A DNA stretch of 64,000 bases, from the NCBI RefSeq assembly GCF_026870175.2, contig NZ_CP113977.2, positions 2,542,001 through 2,606,000 of the forward strand. The letters are read 5' to 3'. The notes under the pieces are model-generated. The model ran no database searches, was not told the origin of the DNA, and saw nothing but the letters and a program-made list of their open reading frames with translations. A program made the translations under genes and the position numbers. Shown here piece by piece: positions 1 to 8,200 of this stretch (within the stretch, counting starts at the first letter, position 1; each line of letters begins with the position of its first letter). Source of the stretch: Flavobacterium aestivum (lineage in GTDB: Bacteria > Bacteroidota > Bacteroidia > Flavobacteriales > Flavobacteriaceae).

Positions 1-1
1 G

Positions 2-622
2 ACACTTTTTGAAACGGCACATGAAGCTGGACTTTCAGGTACAGGGAGATTACATGATCTGTTTGTCAATATTGAAGGTATGACTCCTGCTGAATACAAA
101 AATGGAGGGCAATATTTGACTATAAATTACAGTTATGCCGAAAGTCCATTTGGGAATATTATAGTAGCATCTACTGCAAAAGGGATTTGTTATATGGCAT
201 TTGTCGATGATGAATCTACTGCATTTTCAACAATGCAAAATCATTTTCCAAATGCCACTTTCAGGCAACTACTTGATTCGATTCAGCAAAATGCGCTCTA
301 TATTTTTACCCATGATTGGACAAAATTAGACCAAATAAAACTGCATTTGAAAGGGACAGATTTTCAACTCAAAGTATGGGAAACACTTTTAAAAATTCCG
401 ATGGGGCAACTTACAACCTATGGAGCGATTGCCAATAAGATTGAGAACCCAAATGCATCGAGAGCAGTAGGTACAGCCATTGGGAGTAATCCCGTAGCAT
501 TTTTAATCCCTTGTCATCGAGTGATTCAATCCACAGGAATGTTTGGCGGTTATATGTGGGGAACTACCAGAAAAACGGCTATAATAGGGTGGGAAGGAAC
601 AAAAAAGCATTTAGAATTTTAA
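2..622 (+). CDS. ada: Ada-type AraC regulator / methylated-DNA-cysteine methyltransferase (5' end outside window)
   Basis: The frame is open from base 2, so the true start lies upstream. The first ~30 residues read as the end of an AraC helix-turn-helix (GLSGTGRLHDLF, then GMTPAEYK), as in Ada. The rest is an O6-methylguanine-DNA methyltransferase domain ending in the active-site motif PCHRVIQ, where Cys accepts the alkyl group, followed by a GG(Y/W)-type segment. Known role: direct reversal of O6-alkylguanine and activation of the adaptive response. The downstream 2OG oxygenase, Ada zinc-domain protein and AlkB fit a regulon controlled by this protein (inference). The internal ATG at 80 would leave only the methyltransferase and is not the start. 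Confidence 0.9.
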   Translation, partial: TLFETAHEAGLSGTGRLHDLFVNIEGMTPAEYKNGGQYLTINYSYAESPFGNIIVASTAKGICYMAFVDDESTAFSTMQNHFPNATFRQLLDSIQQNALYIFTHDWTKLDQIKLHLKGTDFQLKVWETLLKIPMGQLTTYGAIANKIENPNASRAVGTAIGSNPVAFLIPCHRVIQSTGMFGGYMWGTTRKTAIIGWEGTKKHLEF

Positions 623-694
623 GTTAGCAAGTTTCGGGTTTTATTATTTTCTGATGAAACCCAACTTTGTACTATAATTTAAAATCATTAAAAA

Positions 695-1417
695 ATGACA
701 ACATTTATTTTAATCCACGGTTCATGGCATAGTTCATGGAATTGGCACAGAGTTGTTCCCATTTTAGAAAAACAAGGTCATAAGGTATTTGCAATCGATT
801 TGCCGGGTATGGGGCGAGATAAAACTCCAATAGAAGAAGTAACATTAAAAACAACAGTTGAGCAAATTTGTACTCTTATCGATAGCATTGATGGCAAAGT
901 TGTACTTGTAGGCCATAGTAAAAACGGTATAATGATTTCGCAAGCGGCAGAATATCGCCCGGAAAAAATCGAAAAATTAATTTACTTGGCTGCCTACTTA
1001 ATTCCTAATGGCAAAACCCAAGCAGATTATTCTTTGCAAGATGTTAATGGAGTTCTTAAACCTTATGTAACAAGATTTCCAGAAACGAACTCTCATACTT
1101 TGCAACCCGAAATTTATAAAGAAGGATTGTATCACGATTGTGATGACAGTATATTTCAAATGGCAAAAATGATACTTAGCCACGAAAGCGCAATAACGGC
1201 TAATACACCAATGCAGTTGACCAACGAAAACTTCGGGAGTGTGCCCAGATATTATATAGAATGTACAGAAGACAAAGCTGTAACGCCTTTTATTCAACAA
1301 AAAATGTACACTGAGACAGTTTGCGAAAAAGTCTATCAAATGCAGACAAGCCATTCACCATTTTTTAGTAAACCACAAGAATTATGCGACATATTTTTCG
1401 AAATAATAGCAAATTAA
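695..1417 (+). CDS. Alpha/beta hydrolase, methylesterase/hydroxynitrile-lyase-like
   Basis: 240 aa, close to the usual size for small soluble alpha/beta hydrolases. The N-terminus (FILIHGSWHSSWNWHRV) has the oxyanion-loop HG followed by a Trp/His-rich stretch typical of the plant methylesterase/hydroxynitrile lyase branch. The nucleophile is Ser75 in GHSKNG, an unusual version of GHSxGG with Asn in place of the first Gly after the Lys. An Asp in the ECTEDKAVTP region and a His in the QTSHSPFF region complete the triad. No signal peptide, so cytoplasmic. It sits between ada and a 2OG oxygenase on the same strand; a role in alkylation damage is not shown by sequence. Substrate unknown. Confidence 0.85.
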   Translation: MTTFILIHGSWHSSWNWHRVVPILEKQGHKVFAIDLPGMGRDKTPIEEVTLKTTVEQICTLIDSIDGKVVLVGHSKNGIMISQAAEYRPEKIEKLIYLAAYLIPNGKTQADYSLQDVNGVLKPYVTRFPETNSHTLQPEIYKEGLYHDCDDSIFQMAKMILSHESAITANTPMQLTNENFGSVPRYYIECTEDKAVTPFIQQKMYTETVCEKVYQMQTSHSPFFSKPQELCDIFFEIIAN

Positions 1418-1430
1418 AATTAGGATTGAT

Positions 1431-2141
1431 ATGGAGGTAAAACAAAAAGTAGCGTCAATCAATTGGCAAAACATAGTCGAAGAAATGCATGAAAAAGGAT
1501 TTGCTATAATTCCAAAATTCTTGACAAGCGATCAATGCGCCGAATTGATAAATGGTTATACTAACACAAACGCTTACAGAAAAACGGTAGTGATGGAGCG
1601 CTACCGTTTTGGTTTGGGCGAATACAAATATTTCAATTATCCGTTGCCTAATCTCATTCAGAGTATTAGAGAAAGTGTATATCCAAAACTGGCACCAATT
1701 GCAAATGCTTGGATGAAAGTGCTGAATATCCCTGTGACTTTCCCAAATGCACACCAAGAACTTTTAGAACAATGCCATGAAAATAATCAGCTAAAAGCAA
1801 CCGTTTTGATTCTTAAATATGGCAAAGGCGGATACAACACTTTGCATCAGGATTTGTATGGAGAGGTATATTTTCCGATTCAAACAGTTTTATTTCTTAA
1901 TGAACCTGATGAAGATTTTATTGGTGGCGAATTTGTGCTGACCCAACAAACACCAAGGGCACAATCAAAAGCGATAGTATTAAGACCTAAAAAAGGGGAT
2001 ATGTTAATTTTTACAACTAACTTTCGACCAATTAAAGGAAGCAAAGGATATTATCGTGTAAACATGAAACATGGAGTAAGCGAAGTACATAGCGGTGAGC
2101 GACATACTTTGGGAATTATTTTTCACGATGCTTTGAGTTAG
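1431..2141 (+). CDS. 2OG-Fe(II) oxygenase family protein
   Basis: 236 aa with a jelly-roll 2-oxoglutarate/iron dioxygenase core. The iron triad is His139 and Asp141 (LHQD) with distal His214 (KHGVSEV); Arg224 in GERHTLGI probably binds the 2OG carboxylate. GGEFVL precedes the distal His, as in prolyl-4-hydroxylase-like members. It starts 13 bases after the alpha/beta hydrolase and ends 3 bases before the Ada zinc-domain gene, so cotranscription is likely. Genes of this type are often seen beside ada/alkB in Bacteroidetes, which suggests but does not prove a role in alkylation damage. It is not AlkB itself: the nucleotide-recognition lid is absent. Confidence 0.85.
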   Translation: MEVKQKVASINWQNIVEEMHEKGFAIIPKFLTSDQCAELINGYTNTNAYRKTVVMERYRFGLGEYKYFNYPLPNLIQSIRESVYPKLAPIANAWMKVLNIPVTFPNAHQELLEQCHENNQLKATVLILKYGKGGYNTLHQDLYGEVYFPIQTVLFLNEPDEDFIGGEFVLTQQTPRAQSKAIVLRPKKGDMLIFTTNFRPIKGSKGYYRVNMKHGVSEVHSGERHTLGIIFHDALS

Positions 2142-2144
2142 AAA

Positions 2145-2393
2145 ATGATAAAGCATCTTGACATAAGTGATAATGATTTGAGGCAAAAAATCAGAAAGAA
2201 AGAAATTAGTTTTGGCGGAAATAGAAAACTAAACATATACGGAACACTGCAATGCAAATCAGGTAAACGAATGAAACGGGAGAACAGAGTTTTCTTTGCA
2301 TCAGAGGAAGAGGCTGTTAAAAAGGGATTTCGACCTTGTGGGCATTGTATGAAAACAGCATATAAAAAATGGATTTATTCGACAACGAAATAG
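2145..2393 (+). CDS. Small Ada-type metal-binding domain protein
   Basis: 82 aa, a free-standing version of the N-terminal Ada zinc domain. The YGT...C segment and the terminal RPCGHC motif align with the Ada pattern. Only three candidate ligands are visible: Cys37, Cys65 and Cys68. The fourth Ada cysteine, expected four residues after Cys37, is Lys41. In E. coli Ada this domain senses methylphosphotriesters and switches on the regulon; whether this variant can still accept a methyl group is unclear. The reading frame overlaps the start of alkB by 25 bases, which implies translational coupling. It may supply the domain in trans to the AraC/methyltransferase protein encoded upstream (inference). 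Confidence 0.75.
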   Translation: MIKHLDISDNDLRQKIRKKEISFGGNRKLNIYGTLQCKSGKRMKRENRVFFASEEEAVKKGFRPCGHCMKTAYKKWIYSTTK

Positions 2394-2977
2394 GGGAATC
2401 TAAAAATTTATTGCCGAAAGACGGTATTGTAAATTATTATGGAATGCTATTTACCAATCAGGAAGCCAATCATTATTTGGATAGCTTGCTGAATACAATA
2501 GAATGGAAAAATGACCAAGCTATTATTTACGGAAAACTAATAATTACAAAACGAAAAGTGGCTTGGTACGGTGACTCCGAGTTTGAATACACTTATTCTA
2601 ACAATACCAAGCGAGCTTTGCCTTGGACAAAAGAATTACTCGAATTAAAATCTATTGTAGAAGAAAGAACAGGTGAAACATTTAATTCCTGTTTGCTCAA
2701 TCTATATCACAATGGCGATGAAGGAATGGCCTGGCATAGCGATGCTGAAAAAGACTTAAAAAAGAATGGAGCAATTGGTTCATTAAGTTTTGGGGCACAA
2801 CGCAAATTTGCATTCAAACATAAAGAAACCAAAGAAACAGTTTCATTAATTTTAGAGCATGGCAGTTTATTGGTGATGAAAGGTACAACGCAAACCCATT
2901 GGTTACACAGACTTCCGCCTACTAAACTAGTAACCAAACCAAGAGTAAACTTAACTTTTAGAACAATTGAGTTCTAA
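2369..2977 (+). CDS. alkB: Alpha-ketoglutarate-dependent DNA dioxygenase AlkB
   Basis: 202 aa, standard AlkB length. His123 and Asp125 (AWHSDAE) plus His180 (HWLHRLPPT) form the iron site, and PRVNLTFR at 191-198 carries the two arginines that bind 2OG. NLYHNGDEGM before the iron motif is the conserved substrate-side strand (NxYxxGxxxMxWHxD). Known reaction: oxidative demethylation of 1-methyladenine and 3-methylcytosine in single-stranded DNA or RNA. It is the last gene of the alkylation-repair group and is translationally coupled to the Ada-domain gene. About 140 bases of non-coding DNA separate it from the next gene. Confidence 0.93.
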   Translation: MDLFDNEIGESKNLLPKDGIVNYYGMLFTNQEANHYLDSLLNTIEWKNDQAIIYGKLIITKRKVAWYGDSEFEYTYSNNTKRALPWTKELLELKSIVEERTGETFNSCLLNLYHNGDEGMAWHSDAEKDLKKNGAIGSLSFGAQRKFAFKHKETKETVSLILEHGSLLVMKGTTQTHWLHRLPPTKLVTKPRVNLTFRTIEF

Positions 2978-3047
2978 ATCGAATTAACCGCTCAGCAACG
3001 AAATTTTAAAAGCGAATTGAGTATTTCAAATAAGTCCTATTCAACTT

Positions 3048-3090
3048 TATTTTTGTCCTATCCTGTCGGTTGTGTCAAGATATACTTTTG
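3048..3090 (+). promoter_or_regulatory. Two overlapping-region -7 elements upstream of the SDR gene
   Basis: TATTTTTG at 3048-3055 and TACTTTTG at 3083-3090 both match the Bacteroidetes -7 consensus TAnnTTTG. The second lies about 30 bases before the SDR start. Neither has a TTG at ideal spacing upstream, so the call rests on the -7 element alone. Confidence 0.4.
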
Positions 3091-3120
3091 CTAAACTAAT
3101 TAATATAAAAAGTTAAGCAA

Positions 3121-3717
3121 ATGAAAATTATCATCGTAGGTGCAACGGGCACCATGGGTAAGCACTTATCGAGTGCATTCGAAAAAGAACATGAAATTAT
3201 AAGAGTGGGGTCTAATAGTGGAGACTTTCAGGTAGACATCACATCGACTGAATCAATAGAAAATCTATTTGAACAAGTAGGGCAGTTTGATGCTCTTATA
3301 TCTACAGCAGGACCAACGCATGTAGGTCCTTGGAAGAAAATGACCGACAAGGAATTCAGAAAAGGAATTGATGGGAAAATGATGGGGCAAATCAATTTGG
3401 TTCTCATTGGTCAACATTATATCAATCCCAAAGGGTCATTTACATTAATCACAGGTGGTCTAACCTATGAACCACAATTGAATTTTGCCAATGCAGCTGC
3501 AGCAAATGGCGCAGTCGAAGCTTTTGTTCGGGCTGCGGCGATTGAATTGGAAAATAATATTCGTATAAACGCAGTAAGCCCAACGGTTATAGAAGATTCT
3601 CCTCAATATTTTCCTTATTTCCCTGGTGAAGTCCCTGTAACAATGCAGCAACTGGAATATGGCTTTCGCAAAAGCGTATTTGGTGCTAACACGGGGCAAG
3701 TCATAAAACCATATTAA
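3121..3717 (+). CDS. Short SDR-fold protein lacking the catalytic YxxxK
   Basis: 198 aa, shorter than the ~250 aa of classical SDRs. The N-terminus has the NAD(P) loop GATGTMG, then STAGP (NNAG-like) and a C-terminal RINAVSP segment, so the Rossmann fold is clear. The classical YxxxK is missing: the aligned stretch is ANAAAANGAVEAFV, with no Tyr or Lys, and the usual catalytic Ser region reads TGGLT. A recognised branch of short proteins annotated as 'short chain dehydrogenase' has this layout. It may bind nucleotide without normal SDR chemistry. It has its own upstream -7 elements and no clear operon partner. Confidence 0.8.
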   Translation: MKIIIVGATGTMGKHLSSAFEKEHEIIRVGSNSGDFQVDITSTESIENLFEQVGQFDALISTAGPTHVGPWKKMTDKEFRKGIDGKMMGQINLVLIGQHYINPKGSFTLITGGLTYEPQLNFANAAAANGAVEAFVRAAAIELENNIRINAVSPTVIEDSPQYFPYFPGEVPVTMQQLEYGFRKSVFGANTGQVIKPY

Positions 3718-3859
3718 ATTTTCGCTAAGGCGATAGTAATCGTAAGTCATTATTCGCAATGGTAATGACTTACGGATTTCAATCAATCTCAAACTGCAAT
3801 CTCAAAATTTAATTAAATACATTATTGGTAGCTAGAAAACCCAACCAATCAGAATTCTT

Positions 3860-5242
3860 ATGGGAAAAAATAATCTTTTAATTTACAAAATAGCTTTTCT
3901 TTTTGCATTGGTAATAAACCCCGTTATAGCACAAAATAAGATTAGTCTTTTGCGCTATGATGATGACTTTACGAGTTTGAAAAATGACAGTCTCAAAAAA
4001 GGGCTCGACCAACTGAAATATGTTCCTTTAAGAGCAAACAATTATATTTCTTTTGGTGGAGAATTGCGTGAACAATTTCAGGTTTATAAAAATATAAATT
4101 TTGGAGATGTTCCGCCAACGTATCAAGACATTTCAACCAATCAACTTTGGCATAGATTAATGGTACATTCTAATGTTGAGGTGGGCAATCATTTTCGTTT
4201 TTTTATTCAATTCAACAATACACTTCGTTTTTTGAATGACAACCCGATTGCTCCAGAAATAGATGAAAATCAATTAAGTCTTCATCAGGCTTTTGCTGAA
4301 GTAAAATTAGACTATTTGAAATTCAGAGTAGGAAGACAAGAATTGTTATACGGTAATAATCGGTTAATAACGGTAAGAGAAGGTCCAAACACAAGATTAA
4401 CTTTTGATGGAATAGTGATAAAAAAAGCTTTTAAAAACGGAGGAGTTGATTTCTTAGCAGTTTCAAAAGTAATATCCAAACAATATGTTTTTGATGACGA
4501 AAGTTTCAAAGAAGGATTGATAGGTATTTATGGAACCCAATATTTTAATAACCGCAAAATAGGATTGGATTATTTTGCTCTTGATTTTCAATCCAAATTA
4601 AGAAAATACAATTACCAAACTGGATCTGAAAACAGACAGACTTATGGGATCCGCTTGTTTTCAAATTATAAGAGAGTGAATTTTGAGGTAGAAGGAGCGT
4701 ATCAGTCGGGTAAGTTTAATGATGTATCGATTAGTGCCTATACAGTTTTAGGCGATGTAAATGTAACTGTATTACCTGCCAATAAAGGGATAATTGGTTT
4801 TATGGCTAGCGTAGCATCAGGAGATAATAATAATGGGGACAGTAAATTGAATACCTATAATCTGCTGTATGCCAAACCGGCTTATGGCTTGGCAGTTCCT
4901 ATTGGAGCTACAAATATGGTAAGTTTAAATCCGTATATTAAAATAAACCCTATACAAAGGCTTAATGTTTTGGGACAAGTGTTCTTTCTGGCAAGAAATA
5001 GTAATCAAGACGGAACCTATTCGCCGGGTATGATTCAGAATAGACCAAAGCCGAATTTGCTTTTTAGTTCAACCGAAAAAGAATTGGGTGAATTATATGT
5101 TGTTGAAACCAACTATCAGCAAACAAAAAATTTATGGCTTTCATTTGATGCTTCATATTTTAATGCAGGTAACTATCCGATAACAACAGTAAGTGGTAAA
5201 AATGTTAAATATATATCTTTTAAAACAACGTTTAAATTTTGA
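3860..5242 (+). CDS. Alginate export family outer-membrane beta-barrel protein
   Basis: 460 aa with a signal peptide (hydrophobic residues ~8-23, cleavage after VIAQ). The body has alternating strand pattern and the family hallmarks SFGGELREQ near the start and FRVGRQELLYGNNRL in the middle, and ends in a C-terminal Phe (TTFKF), as outer-membrane barrels do. The Alginate_exp family is named for Pseudomonas AlgE, but in Bacteroidetes these barrels are widespread and their substrates are mostly unknown. No polysaccharide lyase or SusCD pair lies nearby, so alginate itself should not be assumed. The two downstream exported genes may belong to the same unit. Confidence 0.85.
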   Translation: MGKNNLLIYKIAFLFALVINPVIAQNKISLLRYDDDFTSLKNDSLKKGLDQLKYVPLRANNYISFGGELREQFQVYKNINFGDVPPTYQDISTNQLWHRLMVHSNVEVGNHFRFFIQFNNTLRFLNDNPIAPEIDENQLSLHQAFAEVKLDYLKFRVGRQELLYGNNRLITVREGPNTRLTFDGIVIKKAFKNGGVDFLAVSKVISKQYVFDDESFKEGLIGIYGTQYFNNRKIGLDYFALDFQSKLRKYNYQTGSENRQTYGIRLFSNYKRVNFEVEGAYQSGKFNDVSISAYTVLGDVNVTVLPANKGIIGFMASVASGDNNNGDSKLNTYNLLYAKPAYGLAVPIGATNMVSLNPYIKINPIQRLNVLGQVFFLARNSNQDGTYSPGMIQNRPKPNLLFSSTEKELGELYVVETNYQQTKNLWLSFDASYFNAGNYPITTVSGKNVKYISFKTTFKF

Positions 5243-5374
5243 TTAATATAAGTCAATTTTTTGAAAATTAACTAGATATAAAAGGATGTAAAAAGAGCGT
5301 AAATATTAAATTGTTAATTTGTAACATTTATTACGGTAAATCGTCTTAATATAAACTTAAAAACATCTAATTAA

Positions 5375-5884
5375 ATGAAATCAAAAATTTTCTATGCCTT
5401 GAGCATTTGTAATTTATTAGCATTTAGCTTTTATCTTTTTTCTTTTACTAGCAAAGATTCTTCAACAACGATTGATTTTCAGGACAAAATCATAAAAGTG
5501 AGAGGGATTGTTGTGGTTGATTCTCTTGGTATTGAGAGAGTTATAGTTGGTTCGCATTTGCCTGAACCTAATTTGAGTGGTTATGGCAGCAGAGCAAATT
5601 CCAGAGGGAAAAGTGGTGTTTCTGGAGTTATGCTGTATGATGCTGAAGGACAGGAAAGAGGAGGTTATGTTACAGATGATAATTTAGGAAATGCTTTTTT
5701 GACTTTAGATTCTAAAAGCAATATGCAATTATTATTTCTATCGGAACCACAAGGTGCAGCAACAATAATGGTAAATAACAACAATCGAAAAAATGGGATA
5801 ACATTATCTGCCAACGATGAAGATGCAAGTGTAACCCTGAAGAAAAATGATAAAAAAATAAAATTAAATGGAGATGAGAAATAG
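5375..5884 (+). CDS. Exported or membrane-anchored protein of unknown function
   Basis: 169 aa. Residues ~5-25 form one hydrophobic segment, either an uncleaved anchor or a signal sequence; the rest is hydrophilic and rich in Asn, Gly and Asp. The 'KIIKVRGIVVVDSLGIERVIVG' region and later strands (LYDAEGQERGG, LTLDSKSN) suggest a repeated beta structure of the type 'property then value', but no family was recognised. Its end overlaps the next gene by 17 bases, so the two are translated together. Confidence 0.6.
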   Translation: MKSKIFYALSICNLLAFSFYLFSFTSKDSSTTIDFQDKIIKVRGIVVVDSLGIERVIVGSHLPEPNLSGYGSRANSRGKSGVSGVMLYDAEGQERGGYVTDDNLGNAFLTLDSKSNMQLLFLSEPQGAATIMVNNNNRKNGITLSANDEDASVTLKKNDKKIKLNGDEK

Positions 5885-6854
5885 TAAAACTCTTTTAGTA
5901 TTCTTTTTGTTTTTGGGTATCCTGAGTAGTAAAAGTCAAAATATTTTTATCCCGAAACTAACCAATATAAATCCAGTATCGTATACAGATGTGACTTATA
6001 TGGGGGTTAAAGATACAGTGCTTGTTTCTACATTTAGCGGGAGAATTTCAAAAAGAATAAATGGTAACCCAAAGGAAATTGCAATTGCAAAAATTGATGA
6101 TGAGGTTTATTCATTGGCCTATCATCCCAAAAGAAAAGAAATTGCGGCTGCAACCTTAGAAAGCGGAATCCTTTTGATCAATGAGAAAAATGGAAAAGTC
6201 ATAAAAAGCTTGTCTCTAAAAACCACTTGGTCCATTTCGGTTTTCTTTTCTGATAATTTCAATTATCTAGTTACTCAGGATCAGAAAGGAAATCAATATA
6301 TATGGGATGTGGCTAAAGGTTATCAGGAATTTATATTTCCAACTAATTTCCCAAAAGGAACTATTGTAAAAGTCGATGGGCAAAACGTAGCCACAATTGT
6401 CAGTCCCAAAAAAGTAATTTATTGGGATATGAACAATAGTACTATACAAAAGGAGATTCCAGTTGAATTAAAGAAATTGACCGATATAGACAGAGAAGGG
6501 AATTTTCTTTTTGTAAATTATAATGAATGCACTAAATACAATAGTACAAGTGGTAAAACGGAATTTCAAGTCAAACATCCTAACTGGATTACTCATAATT
6601 CGGAAGATTACAATAAAGTTTATGAAGAACCATATAGTATGCAACTTACGACGGCTAGATTTGCGAAAAATAAAATTTACACAGCAAGTATTGATCGTTC
6701 CATCAGAGTTTGGAATAAAGAAACCGGCGAACTTTTAAAATCATTAACAGACGACCATAAGGCAACTGTAAATAGATTAAAAGTATCTAAAGATGAAAAC
6801 CAGCTTGTATCGGTAGATCTAAAAGGAAGTATTCAGTTTTGGAATATAGACTAG
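5868..6854 (+). CDS. Exported WD40-like beta-propeller protein
   Basis: 328 aa with an N-terminal signal peptide (hydrophobic residues ~7-22, then SKSQN). The rest holds WD40-type repeats: YIWDVAKG, RSIRVWNKETGELLKSL followed by DHKATVNRLKVSKDENQLVSVDLKGSIQFWNID. Such propellers are scaffolds without a common reaction. Secretion plus overlap with the preceding gene points to a periplasmic or surface complex with that unknown protein. A strong hairpin terminator follows directly. Confidence 0.75.
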   Translation: MEMRNSKTLLVFFLFLGILSSKSQNIFIPKLTNINPVSYTDVTYMGVKDTVLVSTFSGRISKRINGNPKEIAIAKIDDEVYSLAYHPKRKEIAAATLESGILLINEKNGKVIKSLSLKTTWSISVFFSDNFNYLVTQDQKGNQYIWDVAKGYQEFIFPTNFPKGTIVKVDGQNVATIVSPKKVIYWDMNNSTIQKEIPVELKKLTDIDREGNFLFVNYNECTKYNSTSGKTEFQVKHPNWITHNSEDYNKVYEEPYSMQLTTARFAKNKIYTASIDRSIRVWNKETGELLKSLTDDHKATVNRLKVSKDENQLVSVDLKGSIQFWNID

Positions 6855-6860
6855 AACGGC

Positions 6861-6898
6861 AAAACCCCGAAGCGAAAGTTTCGGGGTTTGTTTTTTTA
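6861..6898. terminator. Bidirectional hairpin terminator
   Basis: AAACCCCGAA pairs with TTTCGGGGTTT across a short GC-poor loop, followed by a T-run. It lies between two convergent genes, the WD40-like protein (+) and the PAS kinase (-), and can serve both. Confidence 0.85.
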
Positions 6899-6918
6899 TG
6901 GTTGATCCTTTGTTTTGT

Positions 6919-8016
6919 TTAATTTTTTTTAAAGGATATGATAAATGTAGTTCCTTCGTTAATTTTGCTTTCTACTTCAATTTTACCGCCTAAACTGGTA
7001 ATATGATTGTTTACTAAATAAAGCCCGATTCCTTTGCTGTCAATATGGTTATGGAACTTTTGGTGCAAACCAAAAACTTTGTCCTTTACAAGATTCATAT
7101 CGAATCCGATGCCGTTGTCCGAAAAAATCAATTGGTCTATTCCGTTGTTATTTCTGGAAGAAATAGAAATAATAGGAGAACAATCAGGCTTGGCATACTT
7201 AATTGAATTGGTCATTAAATTCAGGAATATACTTTCTAAGTACGCTTTATTGAAATTAATTTTTTCTAATTGGGAAAAGTTAACATGAATGTTGACTTTA
7301 GAATTTTGAATCAAAGAACCTATGGAACGCGTTACAGCTTTTAAGGATTCATTCAAGTCTAATTCTTCAACTTCGATAATTGCGTTATTCTTAAGAGTCA
7401 AAATGTCTATATAATCATTTAAAGTCTGTTTTAAACTTTCGCTGGTTGATTTGAGCATTTTAATAAACTCTAATGTTTCATCATCATCGATTTTTGAAAA
7501 ATCCAAAAGACTGAAAATAGAAAGTAAATTGTTTACCGGAGATCTCAAATCATGGGAACTGGTATAACTTAATTTCTTGAGGTCTTTATTGATTTTTGTG
7601 AATTTAGTAAGAAGCAAATTTCGCTCTTCTTCTAGTTTCTTGGTATGCGTGATGTTTTTGGCAATGGCATAAATTAGTTTTTCGCTAACAATTGGCATAG
7701 AAGTCCAGGAGAGCCATACAATCTCTCCGCTCTTTGTTACATATCGATTTTCGAAATTTAGTAATGGTTTATTTTTGGTCAATTCACCTCGAACTTTTGA
7801 AGTAAAATCGCGGTCATCTATATAAATAAAATCATTAATGGGTTTTGAAAACAATTCTTCATTGGTATATCCCAATAGTTTAGAAACAGCCGGGTTTATT
7901 TTTTTGAAAAAACCATCAAAACCTGCTATGCATAACAAATCAGCTGATAGCTCGAAAAAATGCTCGAATATATAAGCGTTATCTGGACTTGGATTTGAAT
8001 TATGATTTTTTGTCAT
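6919..8016 (-). CDS. PAS-domain sensor histidine kinase
   Basis: 365 aa, soluble, no membrane segment. A PAS domain spans residues ~15-125 (FFELSADLLCIAGFDGFFKKINPA, RYVTKSGEIVWLSWTS). A short coiled linker leads to the HisKA box with phospho-acceptor His155 (YTSSHDLRSP). HATPase_c follows with an N-box (NLMTNSIKYAKP), G1 (DNGIGFD) and G2 (KGIGLYLV). Known role: autophosphorylation and transfer to a response regulator. No response regulator is adjacent, so it is an orphan kinase; a cytosolic signal sensed by PAS is inferred. Confidence 0.9.
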   Translation of the reverse strand: MTKNHNSNPSPDNAYIFEHFFELSADLLCIAGFDGFFKKINPAVSKLLGYTNEELFSKPINDFIYIDDRDFTSKVRGELTKNKPLLNFENRYVTKSGEIVWLSWTSMPIVSEKLIYAIAKNITHTKKLEEERNLLLTKFTKINKDLKKLSYTSSHDLRSPVNNLLSIFSLLDFSKIDDDETLEFIKMLKSTSESLKQTLNDYIDILTLKNNAIIEVEELDLNESLKAVTRSIGSLIQNSKVNIHVNFSQLEKINFNKAYLESIFLNLMTNSIKYAKPDCSPIISISSRNNNGIDQLIFSDNGIGFDMNLVKDKVFGLHQKFHNHIDSKGIGLYLVNNHITSLGGKIEVESKINEGTTFIISFKKN

Positions 8017-8147
8017 TATCGTGTAATAGAGTCGTTATTGTTTCTATGTTGTAAATAACAGAAAAAGCGTATCGAGTAATCTTTCTCCAGTTATTTGTTT
8101 ATATTCAATTCAAAGCATTGTCAAGTTTCGAAAACGGATATAGATCA

Positions 8148-8191
8148 AAAAAAAAAAAGGAACATCAAATTTCTTCGAAGCTCCTTTTTTT
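8148..8191 (-). terminator. Hairpin terminator after the M28 peptidase gene
   Basis: An A-run then GGAAC pairs with GCTCC then a T-run (one G-T wobble), with a 16-base loop. It lies 10 bases past the stop of the minus-strand M28 gene and before the PAS kinase start. Confidence 0.75.
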
Positions 8192-8200
8192 ATTAGATGT

